Program-made: the position numbers and the translations under genes | Assembly: GCF_910589235.1 (NCBI RefSeq) | Contig: NC_060961.1 | Coordinates: forward strand, 902,501-966,500 | Source: Vespa crabro | Taxonomy: Eukaryota; Arthropoda; Insecta; Hymenoptera; Vespidae | Direction: 5' to 3' | DNA length: 64,000 bases | The notes under the pieces: model-generated | What the model was told of the DNA's origin: nothing | The model's input: the letters and a program-made list of their open reading frames with translations, nothing else | Databases searched by the model: none | Shown: positions 38,474-51,501 of the stretch, piece after piece | Position numbering within the stretch: the stretch's first letter is position 1 | Layout: every line of letters begins with the position of its first letter

Positions 38474-39137
38474 CGTCAACTTTGATAAAATATAATCTTC
38501 CTTAATACAAAAATATAATTCCTTTAAAATAATCTTTATCTCTTAGATGCTTGCCAAACAACGTTCACCTCTCGTAATAACGACCTCAGCGGTTTGAATT
38601 TGTTTAGCTGCTAGACCGGAAATTCACCCTCGATAGATGGCTACGTACGATCTACAAATGGCGCGAAAAAATCATTTTTTGATTGGTATTCCAATTTTAC
38701 GAGGGAATATTTAAATCTCGTTTTAATTAAACAAACTTATTTTAACGCGTTAAATTCAGGTATATTTTTATTTATACACTCGCAATAAAAGATTTTTATA
38801 TCATTTGCAATTTATATAAAATGGTCCGTAAAATATTGGATATTTTCTTTAATATTAAAAAAATAATGGAATCGATCATTTTTCGTCATTTTTTTAAATA
38901 TCTCGCACTGTATATGTATCTTGTTTATAAATTATTTAATTTATTATTTAATTTTTAAAGAGAAATAATTAAAGAGAAATAATATTTAGAAAAAATATTG
39001 AAAAATGTGACGTATAAACAATTATGTTTTATATGTTCCAATATGTCATCTATATCTAGTTGGTTGTCTGTCAATCATGCAAACGTCGTAGTATTACATA
39101 TTTTGATATATATAAAGGAAATATATAATTGTTTAAC
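38474..39137. promoter_or_regulatory. Divergent CycB / VPS26C promoter region
   Basis: 664 bp separate two start codons in opposite orientation. On the cyclin B strand, 190-215 bp upstream of its ATG, there is an inverted CCAAT box (attgg, 38682-38686) and an E2F-like TTTTCGCGCC (complement of 38660-38669). A CHR-like TTTGAA occurs at 38593-38598 on the plus strand. CCAAT, E2F and CHR elements are typical of G2/M gene promoters. ATGGCGCG at 38658-38665 overlaps the E2F-like site. Confidence 0.5.
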
Positions 39138-40465
39138 ATGTCTGTTAACATAGACATTAAATTAAAACGTGCCAGTAAAATATATCATGAAGGGGTTCGT
39201 TTTATTTATTTGTTTGCAATTTATGATAATAACAGACAATAAAATTGGGGTTATGTTTTAGGAGGTTGTCACTGGTCTTATATTATTACAAACAAATTCC
39301 GATTTAAAGCACGATGGTATATTCCTTACAATGGAAGGTTCAGTTAATTTACAATTAAGTTCAAAAAATGTTGGTATCTTTGAAGCTTTCTACAATTCTG
39401 TAAAGGTTAGTCGATGCTTGTCTTCATTCTTCTGCGGGTCCTAATTTTATATTGAATACTATTTTACATAACATCATAATTGAAAATAGAACAATTAATT
39501 TACAGCCTATTCAATTAGTACAATATACTTTAGATGTTGCTCCTGCTGGCAAAATACCAAGCAGTAGAATACCATTTGAAATACCCTTCGAATTACCATT
39601 AAAACCACGAGGGAAAAAACCATTATATGAAACTTATCATGGAGTTTTTGTGAATATACAATATTTGATACGTTGTGATATAAAAAGAAACTTTCTTGCA
39701 AAGGATGTAAGCAAGTCATTGGAATTTATTGTGGAAGACAAATTCACTATTAAAGTCGATAAAGAGCATAGTAAAATTGTATTCTTTAAGATAACACCAG
39801 AGTCTTTACAAAATACAAAAGATAAAGTTAATGTTCCAAGATTTTATATTTCAGGAAGATTAGATTCATTGTATTGTAAGATTTCAGAACCTCTTAAAGG
39901 CGAGGTAAAAGTATTAACCGAAATTTATTATTATTTCTTCTAATTTAACTTTTGTAAAATAATAATTTATGTATTTAAGGTAGTAATTGAACATTGTGAA
40001 GCTGTTATAAAATCAATTGAATTGCAATTGGTAAGAGTAGAAACATGTGGCTGTGCAGAAGGATATTCGAGAGATGGTAAATCAATCACTTATGTCACAT
40101 ATAAATATCGATAAGTAAACTTTATGAAATTGTTTTCAAATATAATATATTTTACAGCAACAGAAATACAGAATATACAGATAGGAGAAGGAAATGTATG
40201 TACGAATTTACCCATACCTATTTATATGATATTTCCAAGATTATTTACTTGTCCCACTTTAAGCACAAGTAACTTCAAAGTTGGTAAGAAATTTTTTATG
40301 ATAAAAAAGTTTGAAGGAAACGAAAATCTTCTTTAATATTAATTTAACTGATTTTTTAATATTGCATTTTATTTGATTTCAGAATTTGAAGTAAATCTTA
40401 TTATTATATTTGAAGACGATTATTTAGTTACTGAAAATTTTCCTATAATACTTTCCAGATACTAA
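39138..40465 (+). CDS. Vps26C: VPS26C (DSCR3), Retriever subunit
   Basis: Arrestin-fold subunit of the Retriever/Commander endosomal recycling complex. Exons: 39138-39194, 39262-39405, 39506-39904, 39980-40076, 40158-40283 and 40383-40465, giving 301 residues (human 297). Diagnostic stretches are LTMEGSVNLQLSSKNVGIFE, YETYHGVFVNIQYLIRCD, RVETCGCAEGYSRDATEIQN and PIYMIFPRLFTCPTL. These distinguish it from VPS26A/B. The start codon at 39138 gives MSVNIDIKLKRASKIYHEG, which aligns with the known N-terminus. It is divergent from cyclin B and convergent with PARP16. Confidence 0.95.
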
Positions 40466-40826
40466 CCACTGTTGATATATAAAAATATAAACTGTAGCAG
40501 CACATAAATGCAATCACTATATGATTTGGCAATAAAAATATTTGTCTTAAGTTAGTTAAATAATGCATTAATTTTACATTATGTACACACAATATTATTT
40601 TTTTTATATATCAAATATTTTTATATATTAGTTTATATAATATAGAATATAAGTAATAATTGTTGATAGAAATCTTTTCTATATAAAAAGTGTAAATTAA
40701 AAGGTATTTTTTTATGCCCAAAAAACACCAGAATTATTTATAAGTAATAAAAAAACCAGAATTATTTATAAGTATTTATGCAGATTATTTCAGATTGTTA
40801 AATTTTATTAAAGTTTTCCTCTTGCT
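40466..40826. other. Convergent VPS26C / PARP16 spacer
   Basis: 361 bp of AT-rich 3' UTR sequence. AATAAA at 40531-40536 serves VPS26C. It includes a direct repeat of about 17 bases (accagaattatttataagta repeated near 40729 and 40755). No gene was seen. Confidence 0.6.
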
Positions 40827-42346
40827 TTAGTTAAGTCCAGTTTTTTGGACAAACAATCTATAATACTTTTCTACTTGCTTATTATGTGTCAATCCAACTG
40901 AAGCTAATAATATGACATATCCAAGCATAAAAGTTAATAATTTATGCTGTCTAAACCAGTCCAATAATCCAGAACTTTCATTACTCCTAAAATATAAGAA
41001 ACATAATAAATTAAAATCTATTATCTTTCATGATACAAAATATTTATAAAGATTATCAAATAAATGTTACCTCGTTGGATGAACTTCTTGACTATAAACA
41101 AGAAGATAACGAATCCTTACTAAATCACTGTTGGTAACTAAATAATATTTATCCGGAACTGATTCAGATAACGTATTTTGTATTCTAACTCCTGAATTAT
41201 GTTTTTTTATAGTAGGGTGATTAATAAATTCACAAAGAGCTACACAACTCAATTCACTACCAAGAACACTGCCACCCCATCCATAGCCTACCGGACTATA
41301 TGGTAAACTTACTCCTAATTCACTTGAAAGATATATTCCTTTTCCAAAAAGCGATTTCTAAAATACAGCAAAATTATATATTAAAAAATAAAAGTTCTAC
41401 GAAAATATTATGTATTATAGATACTATATAAATTATTGTAAACAATTAAAATATTATTATTATTATTATTATTAATTTTACCTTACACATGTTCTGTTGT
41501 AAACCATAATGTAGAATAGAATGAAAATTTTCTAAACGACTCCCGTGATATGCATATAATGTAGAATAGCCTTGCCCATTATATTTCCACTTTTCTTCTG
41601 CGGCTGATTGCTTTGCACTTGCTATTTGAAATATTAAATTTGGTGTAGCAACTTGCATTTCAGAAGGTAGTTTCCTTAATACAGAATTATACTGTAATAA
41701 TAAACTTTATCAATATTATTATTACATGCAATTTTTAAATATTACATTAGCTTTTATAATACATATTGATGCTTACATTTTCCTTATTTATACTTTTAAT
41801 ATAAGGATCTCTCAATCTTATTAACACCCAATGTAACAAGTCTATAGCTGGTCCATAATTAGCATATACATTTGGCTCATGAAGTTCTCTAAATATTACT
41901 GCCAATGGAGGTATCAGTTCTACAGTTTTTCTCTAAAATTAACACATATAATTAAGAAGAATATTATAAATTTATGAATCTATATTAATGTCAGAATACA
42001 TAAAAATTATTTTTAGATATTATACCAAAGCTTCTATATCCTTGCATTCATTTTTTATATACATTGGTGGAAATGGTCTTAAACAAGTATCATAACGATA
42101 TGTATTACATGCTGATATAAAGAGAGACCACTTTAAATCTGCAGCTTTTGGATCCTTTTCTAGTAAATGCTTAAGAAGTATAATTTTCTTTTCTGTATCA
42201 TCTTGATAAGGTGTAGTATCCATTTTTGTACTATGTAATACACCCAAGTTGGTATTAACTAATTTTTTTTCTTCGTTAATGTCAATTTTATTGTCACATT
42301 TTGATTTCATTACATTAATTTGATAACTTTTTTCCATACATTCCAT
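40827..42346 (-). CDS. PARP16: PARP16-type mono-ADP-ribosyltransferase
   Basis: ER tail-anchored ADP-ribosyltransferase linked in animals to the unfolded protein response. Minus-strand exons: 42026-42346, 41777-41932, 41482-41691, 41071-41357 and 40827-40986, giving 377 residues. The N-terminal alpha-helical domain contains KWSLFISACNTYRYDTCLRPFPP. The catalytic fold shows YAYHGSRLENFHSILHYGLQ (His at about 208), FGKGIYLSSELG (Tyr at about 238) and RIRYLLVYSQ, the H-Y-Y arrangement of PARP16. A single hydrophobic segment near residues 341-359 (LLTFMLGYVILLASVGL) before a short tail fits the C-terminal ER anchor. The N-terminus is longer than in human, and a second Met four codons in is an alternative start. 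Confidence 0.95.
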
Positions 42347-43411
42347 TGTTAATGATAAACTATTGAACCTATGTATATTTGAGATATTAATTTTCTTTTT
42401 TATTAATACATTTTTAATAACAATATTTTGTTATATTATTGTCTTTAATAAATCACAAAATATACTTAGTACATTTAAATTATATTTTTATTAAGGATTT
42501 TATAAAATTATTATTATTTATTTATTATTTTTTATATTTCTTTAAAATACATTTACTTCATATTAAACAATATTTCGACTCGTACAAGTAATGTTTACAT
42601 AAAATGTCAAAGTCCAACTGATATAACTTTGATTTTAATGTTACTAGAAATGTTGCCATACATTCATGAAAAATTAGTAAACTAGATAAAAAGATGGATA
42701 ATCAAATTACTTAAATTATTCATTTAAAAAATTAACATATATAATTTACACGTAAATTTAATTAATGCATTTATTGAACCTAAATTTTTTTCTCATTGTT
42801 GGACAATTTTTTATAATCTAGTAAAATTGCTTTGATCTCGATTAGATTTACTAGAAAATTAAGTCTTTTTATTAATAAAATATTGATTATTCTTGTTTAT
42901 TAAAATTAAATACTTTGTATGAAAATTTTTTAATTTATTAATCATTAATAAATATATCTTTTAACGATATATTAGAATAAATAAAACATAACCTTTATTC
43001 TTATAGTTTTATGTAAACATATACGTGATTATATTTCTTTAAAAAACACTTCGATAAAATAAAGATCATAAAAATATAATATTTTCCCAAGAAGAATAAT
43101 GAATAATATAATGACAGAATTATTATGACTAATAAATATATTTAAATGTTCTTACCATTAGAAGCTTGGTATCTTGTAGCCTTTAATTTCGAACATTTCA
43201 ACACATAGACAACTGTTATCGATACAAATACTTAACTTGCTGTGAAAAGGTACTTACACTTATGTTACAAGAAATTTATATAAAATATCGAACATTTTCC
43301 TAATAAGTTTTGAGATTTATGACGTACGCTACTTTATTTCTCTTTGTTTCGATATTCGTTTGTCAAATATCGCGTTTCCATTTATATATATATATACACA
43401 TATATATATAT

Positions 43412-43446
<35 letters not shown>

Positions 43447-43605
43447 TTAACATATATCGAACAAATATAAATTTGTTTAGATGTTTAAAAAACAAAATGT
43501 AAAAAGAATGCTTTTTTCTAAAAATTTTATTAGAGATGTTATAAAAAATTGTTATTGTGTATAAAATGTTTTAAACATATGAGAATATATAAGATATATT
43601 AGTGT
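42347..43605 (-). other. PARP16 upstream region with candidate 5' UTR exon and DRE
   Basis: Very AT-rich with no coding gene. At 43156-43216 a minus-strand 5' UTR exon is plausible: it ends in a good donor (gtaaga, complement of 43150-43155). An acceptor just before the PARP16 coding exon (complement near 42361-42366) could receive it. Immediately upstream is a perfect DRE, TATCGATA, at 43217-43224. A TTTA tetranucleotide array lies near 43410-43448. Confidence 0.4.
43217..43224. promoter_or_regulatory. DRE (TATCGATA) in the PARP16 promoter
   Basis: A perfect palindromic DNA-replication-related element, bound by DREF (and overlapping BEAF-32 sites) in insects. It lies next to the candidate 5' UTR exon. 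Confidence 0.5.
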
Positions 43606-45443
43606 TTATCGTATTAAAAAATATATACAATATGTAGCCAATGCTACCCAGTGGCTGGCAAATCCAAGCTGAGACCATTTTTCAATAGTATGAATATAAC
43701 TATATCCTGTTTCTTGTAACTCTGAAGTATCAAACATAAGACCCAAATAAGCTAAATGAAACATTGTTAATACCGTAAACATTATGTTTGTTACAATAAC
43801 CCAACAATTATAAGAGTTGTATAAGTGAGTACACTTATTTTGGATACATTCTTTTGATCCAATACATGCGTCAAAAATATTAGCAAGCATCATTCTAAGT
43901 TGATGCTCTACGTATGTATATAAACCAAGACTCAATAATACTGCTCCCAATTGAAAATTTAATCCATGTAGAAGAGAACTTGTTAGATAAGTAATAGTTA
44001 CGGCTCCAAATTTTCCTAAATACTTGAGACTTGGACGGAATATATCTAAAAGAAATAAACAAATTAATCATCATTAAAATAATAAATGTTATTTTTTCTA
44101 ACATACATTTTTTTAACCAAAAATGCATTGGAATATTCCAATATACAACAACTTGAACGAGTGAACGTGGTAGTTCAATTTCTAATGGTTTAACAATAGA
44201 TATTAATGAGTATGGATATCCTCCTAAAAATAATATGGCTGATGCCATGTATGAGATAAAATAATGGGATGTTCTGAAAGATAATGCATCTTTATAAGCT
44301 ATTAGCCACCTAAAATATAATAAACCTTTATTAAAAGAAAAAATATATATATATATATATGTTTTAAGCAATTTATGTATTATGAGACATGATAACAAAG
44401 AAAAGAATGTTTTGTATTTTGATACTAACTTCCATGAATTGTCTGAAAATATCCATTGTATCCAACAGTTTGACATACTTAGAAAAAGGAATGAATGAAG
44501 AGTATATCCAATTACAATTAATAACCACCATTTTCCCTATAATATAAAAATAATATTAAAGTATAAAATAATGTAAACAAAATTAATGAATTGACTAATA
44601 AAATATTAATAACTATACTTGCTGACTTGGCCGGCGTAAGGCCAAATAATCTTTTAATGGAACCCATGGGCCAAAGAACGAAGTAGCTGCACAAAACATA
44701 TATCCCATATAACTGTAAAAATCTGGTATGTTGTTAGATTCAATGCTATCTGCAGCAACACTAATAGTTTTCATTGCCATTGTCATAATTATACTGCGTA
44801 CTTTATGCCAGATTATCGGTTTCATATAAAATTCACTATAAAATAAAATCATAATTCAAATTATAATTATCCAGAGATATAAATGAACATAAATTATATC
44901 CATGAAATTAATTATAGATAATTTTAATCTAATCTTAATAGTAAAAATAATATATACCAATGTGCAATTATAAAAAGTGATGGCAAGAAGACTCCTATGT
45001 CTTTATAATACTTCTTTGGTATATGTAAGGTAATGTAAGAAAGTATAACAAATAATACTAATAAAAATAAACATTCTTGCGCATAATGCTGAATAATACA
45101 TATTCCAATAACCAGTGAAAATCCATGAAATAATCTATCAGAAATAGATTCTGCAACATTAAATAATATCATGAAAATATATGAGTGTAACAATATAGAT
45201 AAAATAAAGGAAATCCTTACGCATTTGAGATACAAATCGAAAGATAAACATTGCAAGAAACAGTGGCAACATATAAAATCCTGTATCATAGAGTGTAGGT
45301 ACAAGGCAATATTGATAGAGTTCGGAAAATGTTTCTCCTTCAGCATCTTCGTATTCATAATCATATTCTTGACCATGATAATAACCAAGTCCAATGAAGT
45401 CATTTTCATCATCATAAAATACTGTAGTATCTACATCATCCAT
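43606..45443 (-). CDS. por: Porcupine, protein-serine O-palmitoleoyltransferase
   Basis: ER-resident MBOAT enzyme that attaches palmitoleate to a conserved serine of Wnt proteins, which they need for secretion and receptor binding. Minus-strand exons: 45221-45443, 44958-45150, 44619-44835, 44430-44536, 44107-44309 and 43606-44045, giving 460 residues (family about 460). An acidic N-terminus is followed by many hydrophobic segments. The catalytic His lies at about residue 341 in TSSLLHGLNFQLGAVLLSLG. FFGPWVPLKDYLALRR, FRTSHYFISY and the C-terminal FHLAYLG...WSQLGFASHWV are family features. The start ATG at 45441-45443 was chosen because only a GTG precedes it in frame. Confidence 0.95.
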
Positions 45444-46111
45444 CACAGCTATTTATCTTCCAAAAACTTAATGACATACTTAATGCAACATCCTATTTTT
45501 TTAACCTGAATGTGCCCTAGATAATTATAAGAGAAAATAAGGAGACAATAATAAACTATTATGTAACTAATACTAAACAAAAACTACTAATTGTGTGCAG
45601 ATATTTTAAACGAACTCAATGAGTACAAACCTTGTATACAAGTAAATATACCGATTAATGAATATTTAGTTTAATATATTGAACGAGTTAATTACTTTTT
45701 GTTTGATTGCGTTTCGCATATTAATATACTGACATAATGATTAATAATCAAGGTAATATTGTTTAAATAGTAAATTGTACGATATTTCGAGAAATATACT
45801 GTAAGATGCACAATTTCATCTTAACTATGATGGCCGAAAATACCATCATTTATGGTTTTTTTTATATCATGTACAAGTATAACCTATATTAAATGATAAA
45901 GTAAATAAGCTTTATTTTTTTTGTTTGTAATTAATAAAAATTGTCAATATTCAGAGAAGAATTGAATAATATTTTGTATATTTAAGCAATTTTTTATATT
46001 TAATATTTATTGTGAAAATTTAATATATTTCTATGATTCATAAAAAACATTAATATTTAATGTGAAACATTCTTAATTGTAAATATTTAATAATTATCAA
46101 AAAACACGACT
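45444..46111. promoter_or_regulatory. Divergent porcupine / vezatin promoter region
   Basis: 668 bp lie between oppositely oriented start codons. The sequence is AT-rich with one richer patch, gatggccgaaaataccatc (45828-45846), which contains an ATGGC core and a GATGG/CCATC inverted repeat. No gene lies between. Confidence 0.45.
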
Positions 46112-48688
46112 ATGTTAAGTCAATACAACGATATTGAAGAAGATGAAGAAGTTATATTTGAGGTATTTAATAAGAAGAGAAATGATTTTCTGTGTTCACA
46201 TTTAAATGATTATTATCATTATGTTTTATAATTTTTAGGGTAGTGAATTGTATGAACATTTATCTGCACTGGGATATGCAGATTTTGAAACTGCAACAGT
46301 TCCTAAACCTCAACTGACGTCACAAAAGAAATCTATCTATATGGTATTTCATTTTGATGTTATGTATTTTGACTTGTTTTTATACTTTCAACATAAATAA
46401 AATATTTTAAATATCTTTTTTTAGAATGCTAATATTATCAATGATATAGGTAGAAACATCTATAAATATATATTGGATTTAAAATCTTGGATAACACAGG
46501 TATATTTATTTATTGATATATAAAAATCAATATAAGTTTCATAAAATTATTTCATAACAGGACAGTAGTATATCCAAAGAACAATTGCACATTATTTTAA
46601 GTGCCAAAACACTTTTAGACGATCATGCATGTGCAATTAATAGTTATACACAGAAATATTTTCCTTCTACACCATGGAAGTATGGTTTTACTTTCTATTA
46701 TAAATATGCTTACATATATATTGCTTCATTATGTTGATAGAGACTTTTATATATTTATTACAGAAAAATGTTAAGGAATTTACTTGTTAATGGTACAATA
46801 ATATCTTCTTTTACGTACTTAATGTTCTGTAAAGACAAAAAAGTTTCAAATGTTATAATAACATTCTGTATATTATATTTCACTGGTTATAGAAACTACA
46901 AAGATTTACAGGCATGTAAAGAATTAAAACGATTAGTATTATTACAAAATGAATTTTATGATTTATGTAATAAAGGATTAAAAATTTTGAAACATAATTA
47001 CAAGATAAAAATTAATTCTAAGAAAACAAACCAACCATTTCAGTAAGTATATTTAATAAATAATATTTTTTAATTTAATTATATATATTTAAATCATAAT
47101 TAGATTCATTCTTATCCGATTAGTGATCTTATGGGAGAAAGATTAATATACCTACAACCAATAATGGAAAATTTAATTAAATCTATGGAAGATCTTTGTC
47201 AAATTTATCATCATATTATTTCTATTATGACAGCACAATATCCTAAACATATTTTAAATCAATTTATAATAACAACATTTGAAGATAATGCATTTAAAAT
47301 ACGTGGAGAAATTAATTATGAAACATTGAAGGTGATTATAAAAAGGCTTTAAATTCTATATCTTTTTGTATTAATTATACATTTTATATTCTTGAACAGC
47401 AATTATATTATACTTATGTTCTTATGCAATCAGAACTATTATATTTACTCGCTATTGCATATGATATTAAAACATGGTCTTTAACTTGTGATAAAATTTC
47501 CAAGGCAAACCTATTTTATATTACTTATAAATTGAATAAACAATTGATAAAATACAAGAATAAATTGTCTCTGTGTATCAATTCTTATTATAATTGTAAA
47601 GTGGAACCAGTTCAATATAATTTTAAGTAAGTTATTGTTTAAAATAAATTTTCATGTTGAATCTAATATCAAATTTAATGTCATATTAATAAATCATTTT
47701 TATTTCTAGGGGTACAGTTACATCGAAATGGCAAGACCTTTATTTACATTTGAATTTGACATCTAATAAGATTCAACAGGCATATGATCGTATAATATCA
47801 ATGATTAATGATATTGATACCTGTACTGATGATACTTCAACCAATAATGAGATGTTAGAAAAAATGATGGAAAAAATGGATGAAGTGTATAAGCAAATAG
47901 ACGTAGCTAGAAATTTTGCTGAATTTAGTAGTTTATTAATAACAAAAATAAAATATAAAAATTCTAAAACAAGTTATACAAAACAAGATATTAGAATACA
48001 AAATGTAAATGAAAACTTGCCAGTAATAATTGATACAGAACCAGAAATACTTGATGAGGTATTTGAAGAATATATTAAAGAAGAATATCTGAAACCTTTG
48101 TATGAAGAAGATCAAGAGATTTTATTACAAGAATATAAGTTAGATAAATTGTTGGCAAAGAATTTTATGAGTGAATTAAAAGAAGCTTTGATTGATAAGC
48201 ATAAAACTATGTCAGAAAGAGAATTTAAAGCACTTCAACGTATGTACAAAAACGTAATAAACAGTGCAAATGATTTGGGGAGTAATAACCCAAAATCTTC
48301 AATACCTATACCACCTCCAATGCCTTCTTTGTTTAATAATTCTAAATCGTTACGTAATAATGATTCTATTAATTACGACGATAGTGAAATTTTTCCTATA
48401 AAATCGACAAATACATCGAATACTGAAATATTTCATAAACAAACGTCAAATGTAAATAATATCGTAGAAAATTTTAAATATGCAAATGACAACAATGAAT
48501 CAACGATTGAAGATAACGAAGATAGTAATGATTTTAGACTATTGTCATCGACAAAATTTCAAAATCCTGTTATACAATTTGGATTAAATATGCCTCCTAA
48601 GTTACTATCTATGAATGAAGAAATGTTTATAGGTAGTGGAGAAAATTCCGAAAGTGACATTGAGCCAGAAAATGATTCAATTAAATAA
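46112..48688 (+). CDS. Vezt: Vezatin, adherens-junction transmembrane protein
   Basis: Membrane protein linking cadherin-catenin junctions with myosin VIIA and dynein in animals. Exons: 46112-46162, 46239-46343, 46425-46499, 46561-46679, 46764-47042, 47124-47331, 47400-47626 and 47710-48688, giving 680 residues. The N-terminal motif EEVIFEGSELYEHLSALGYADFE (split by an intron) matches the vertebrate vezatin start. Two adjacent hydrophobic segments lie near residues 124-138 and 145-160. The C-terminal half is coiled coil followed by an acidic, Asn/Ser-rich tail with LAKNFMSELKEAL and MSEREFKALQRM. The acceptor at 47123 was preferred over AG at 47103 because only it keeps the frame. An AATAAA lies at 48710-48715. 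The divergent neighbour is porcupine. Confidence 0.88.
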
Positions 48689-49274
48689 TATTCTGTATTC
48701 ATTTATAAAAATAAATAATAACAAATTTCAGTACTTATTTTTTACATGCAAACGTTGTTAACTGATAATAAAATATTGTCACCAATTATAATCAATTATT
48801 CAGTTGGAACAGAATTAATTCTTTAATAAAAAATTATATAAATTTTATTTCAATAAGGTAGTATCTTTTAATTGCATATAAAGATATGCGATTATTTTGT
48901 TTAAAAAAAATTGATTGGAAGTATTTTTTACAAAGCTAGGTTATTTTTAAAATGTCATTTTTTTATGTAATACTTCTTTTTAACAATGTGTAATTTTGTT
49001 GATAATTTCAGAATTGTTTTTAATTATTTTTGATGCTGTTATCATACTTTCATATGCAGTAATATATTTAACTGCTATATTATCCTTTAGCATAAGTTTT
49101 TTTAGGTAAGAAAAATATGTGTACTGTATTTTTATATGTAACATTTTTTATATAACAATAGTACATATATTTTATAAGTATATATGTTCTGCTTCATTTT
49201 ACAGTCATGAAATAATTTATGTATCTCATTTGTTTGAAATACTGTTTTAATCATATATATATATAATTAAAAAA

Positions 49275-49308
<34 letters not shown>

Positions 49309-49945
49309 TATACATATAATTAACCAGAAGCAGCTAATATCAATAATATAGCAAAAAACTTGGATCATGATGTAAATCTTGTTTAATGTAAAATGACAAA
49401 AACAGCATTCATTATTCAGACAAATGGAATGATTCTTTTTTATGTAAGTACGTGATATAATAAAATGATATTATTTTTAGAGACAAGATTTTATATATCC
49501 AATATTAACATGTGTGTCACTTGTGACCAGCACAGATAAGTCCACCATTTACAGAATAAAGAATTACAACAGATGCTGTTAAATGCATCGCAGTCTTAAA
49601 GAAAAGACTTAAGCTTTTTCATTCATAAATAAAAATTATTTCAAAGATAATCTATCTTGTATTAACTTATCACTGGAGCTATGTGCATATAATATACAAA
49701 TGTATACAATATAGTATTTAGATGTAAGCATCTTTATGTACTATGTACAGATCATTTTCACAAGTTTTTTATATTTTAGGCTTTCCCTAAATAATCAATT
49801 TTTGCAAGAAATTATAATATGAAAACACCATAAATTGGGTTTCTTAGTAATAATTATTTCTATATTGTACGTATTTTCTTCTGAGCAAAGTAGAAAAATT
49901 ACTTTGAAAATAAAATATATTAATTTATGTTTTATTGTGCGACGA
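48689..49945. other. Convergent vezatin / LETM1 spacer
   Basis: AT-rich spacer with a poly-A/TA microsatellite at about 49268-49312. AATAAA at 48710-48715 serves vezatin, and the complement TTTATT at 49931-49936 serves LETM1. A minus-strand ORF of 54 codons at 48980-49144 is the only coding candidate (listed separately). Confidence 0.5.
48980..49144 (-). CDS. Possible small ORF, 54 codons, unrecognised
   Basis: A minus-strand ATG-to-stop frame begins MLHIKIQYTYFSYLKKLMLK and ends ...NKITHC. It is Lys/Ile/Tyr/Asn-rich, as any chance frame in this AT-rich DNA would be. An AATAAA on the same strand lies about 120 bases past the stop. There are no domains and no signal peptide. It is most likely chance or part of the 3' region of LETM1 transcripts. 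Confidence 0.15.
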   Translation of the reverse strand: MLHIKIQYTYFSYLKKLMLKDNIAVKYITAYESMITASKIIKNNSEIINKITHC

Positions 49946-51468
49946 TCATAGTTGCTTAGAACCTTCCGTTTTTTTTGTTGTAGGAGGAATACTTGGTGTT
50001 AATGATGAATTTCTGACATTGGATTTTGAATTACTTGTTAAAATTTCTGCTGATTTTTCTGTACTACTCTCATCAATGGATGAAATTTTAAATTTTTTTT
50101 TAGGCTCATAAATATCATCTTTTAATTCTTCTTTTCCTAATTTTTCTTCTTTTTTAGTTGGTGTAATTGAAACTGATGAATCAGGCACTTCTTGCGTTGC
50201 TGTACTTTCCTTTTGAGAAGTTTTCTTAACTTGCTCCTCTGCTTCTAAAATTTCTTCCTTATCCATTATGTCAATTAGTTCATCTAATTGTTTTTTATTT
50301 AATTTTACGTCTTCTTTTCCTATAAGTTCTATAACCTACAAAAAGAATAAGATTGAAATATTTTTCTAATATATTCTTAATATATAAGAAATATAATATT
50401 TTCATTATAATATATTCTTAAATTTTTAATTAAATTAAATTGTACCTTTAATACATCTTCAATTTTAATAACACCATCTCTGTCGTCATCAATTTTCCCT
50501 AGTATTTCTGCTATTATTTTCAATCTATGTTCATCTGGTACACTCTGTATATTTTTTATAGCTGCAATTAATTCATCTATTCTTACTAGTTCTTCAACAG
50601 CTTCAGCATCACTTTTTTCTTCTGAATTTAAAGCTTGTATTTTCTTTTTAACTTGTTTCTCTGATTGTTCTAATTCCAATAAAACTGCATCCATCTTTTT
50701 AATCATCTTATTAACTTTATTGTATAATCTGTTGGCTCCTTTGGATATTTTTATATTATCAATATCTACTTCACCCTTTGCTTCTGCTTTAATTTGATAT
50801 AATTCTTTAACATCTTCTTGATACTCTGCCATTTCTTCCTTAAGCTCCTTCAATTCTTCTTTTTCTACAGACATTTTCTTTTTATCCTAAAATATGATAA
50901 TAATTTTTATATCGTATATATAAAATAATAAAAAATAAAATCTATTGTTATTTAAGATACAAACTTTTTCTAATGTATCGAGAGCTTGTTCAATAACTTT
51001 TACATCAGTTGTTGTAATTTCATCTTTTTTAAAATCGTCTGTAAAAGTAATGGGTTTTGGTTCCGTCTCTTTCTTTTCTGTTTCTTTTTGTTCTTGTCTT
51101 TCCTCTTCAATTTTACGTTCTTCCATTTTGATAATTTCAATATTTGCTCTATGATCCAGTTTTCCTTCTTTTTCTCCAATAGCACATTTAGTACGTGCAA
51201 CCACAGTTTCAGGCAATGCCGATATAGTTGCTTTTAATTTATCTGACATAGGAATGGTGTCAGGTACCATAAGTGCTCGAGATAAAAGCAATAACGACGG
51301 TGGAACTTTTTTAATTAAACTCAAATCTAACCACTGTAATAGCTGTTCCTTTAGCTTATTATCTGGCAATCCATATGCTCGCATTGCACGTGCTCTACAG
51401 GCTTGTTGTAATTCGCTCCTTGTTAAGCTGTCTACACCTTCTTTATGAATTAACTATTAAAAATAATA

Positions 51469-51501
<33 letters not shown>

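Noticed and set aside
47103..47331. AG at 47102-47103 as the acceptor of vezatin exon 6
   Set aside because: It breaks the frame. The AG at 47122-47123 keeps the phase and the coding sequence.
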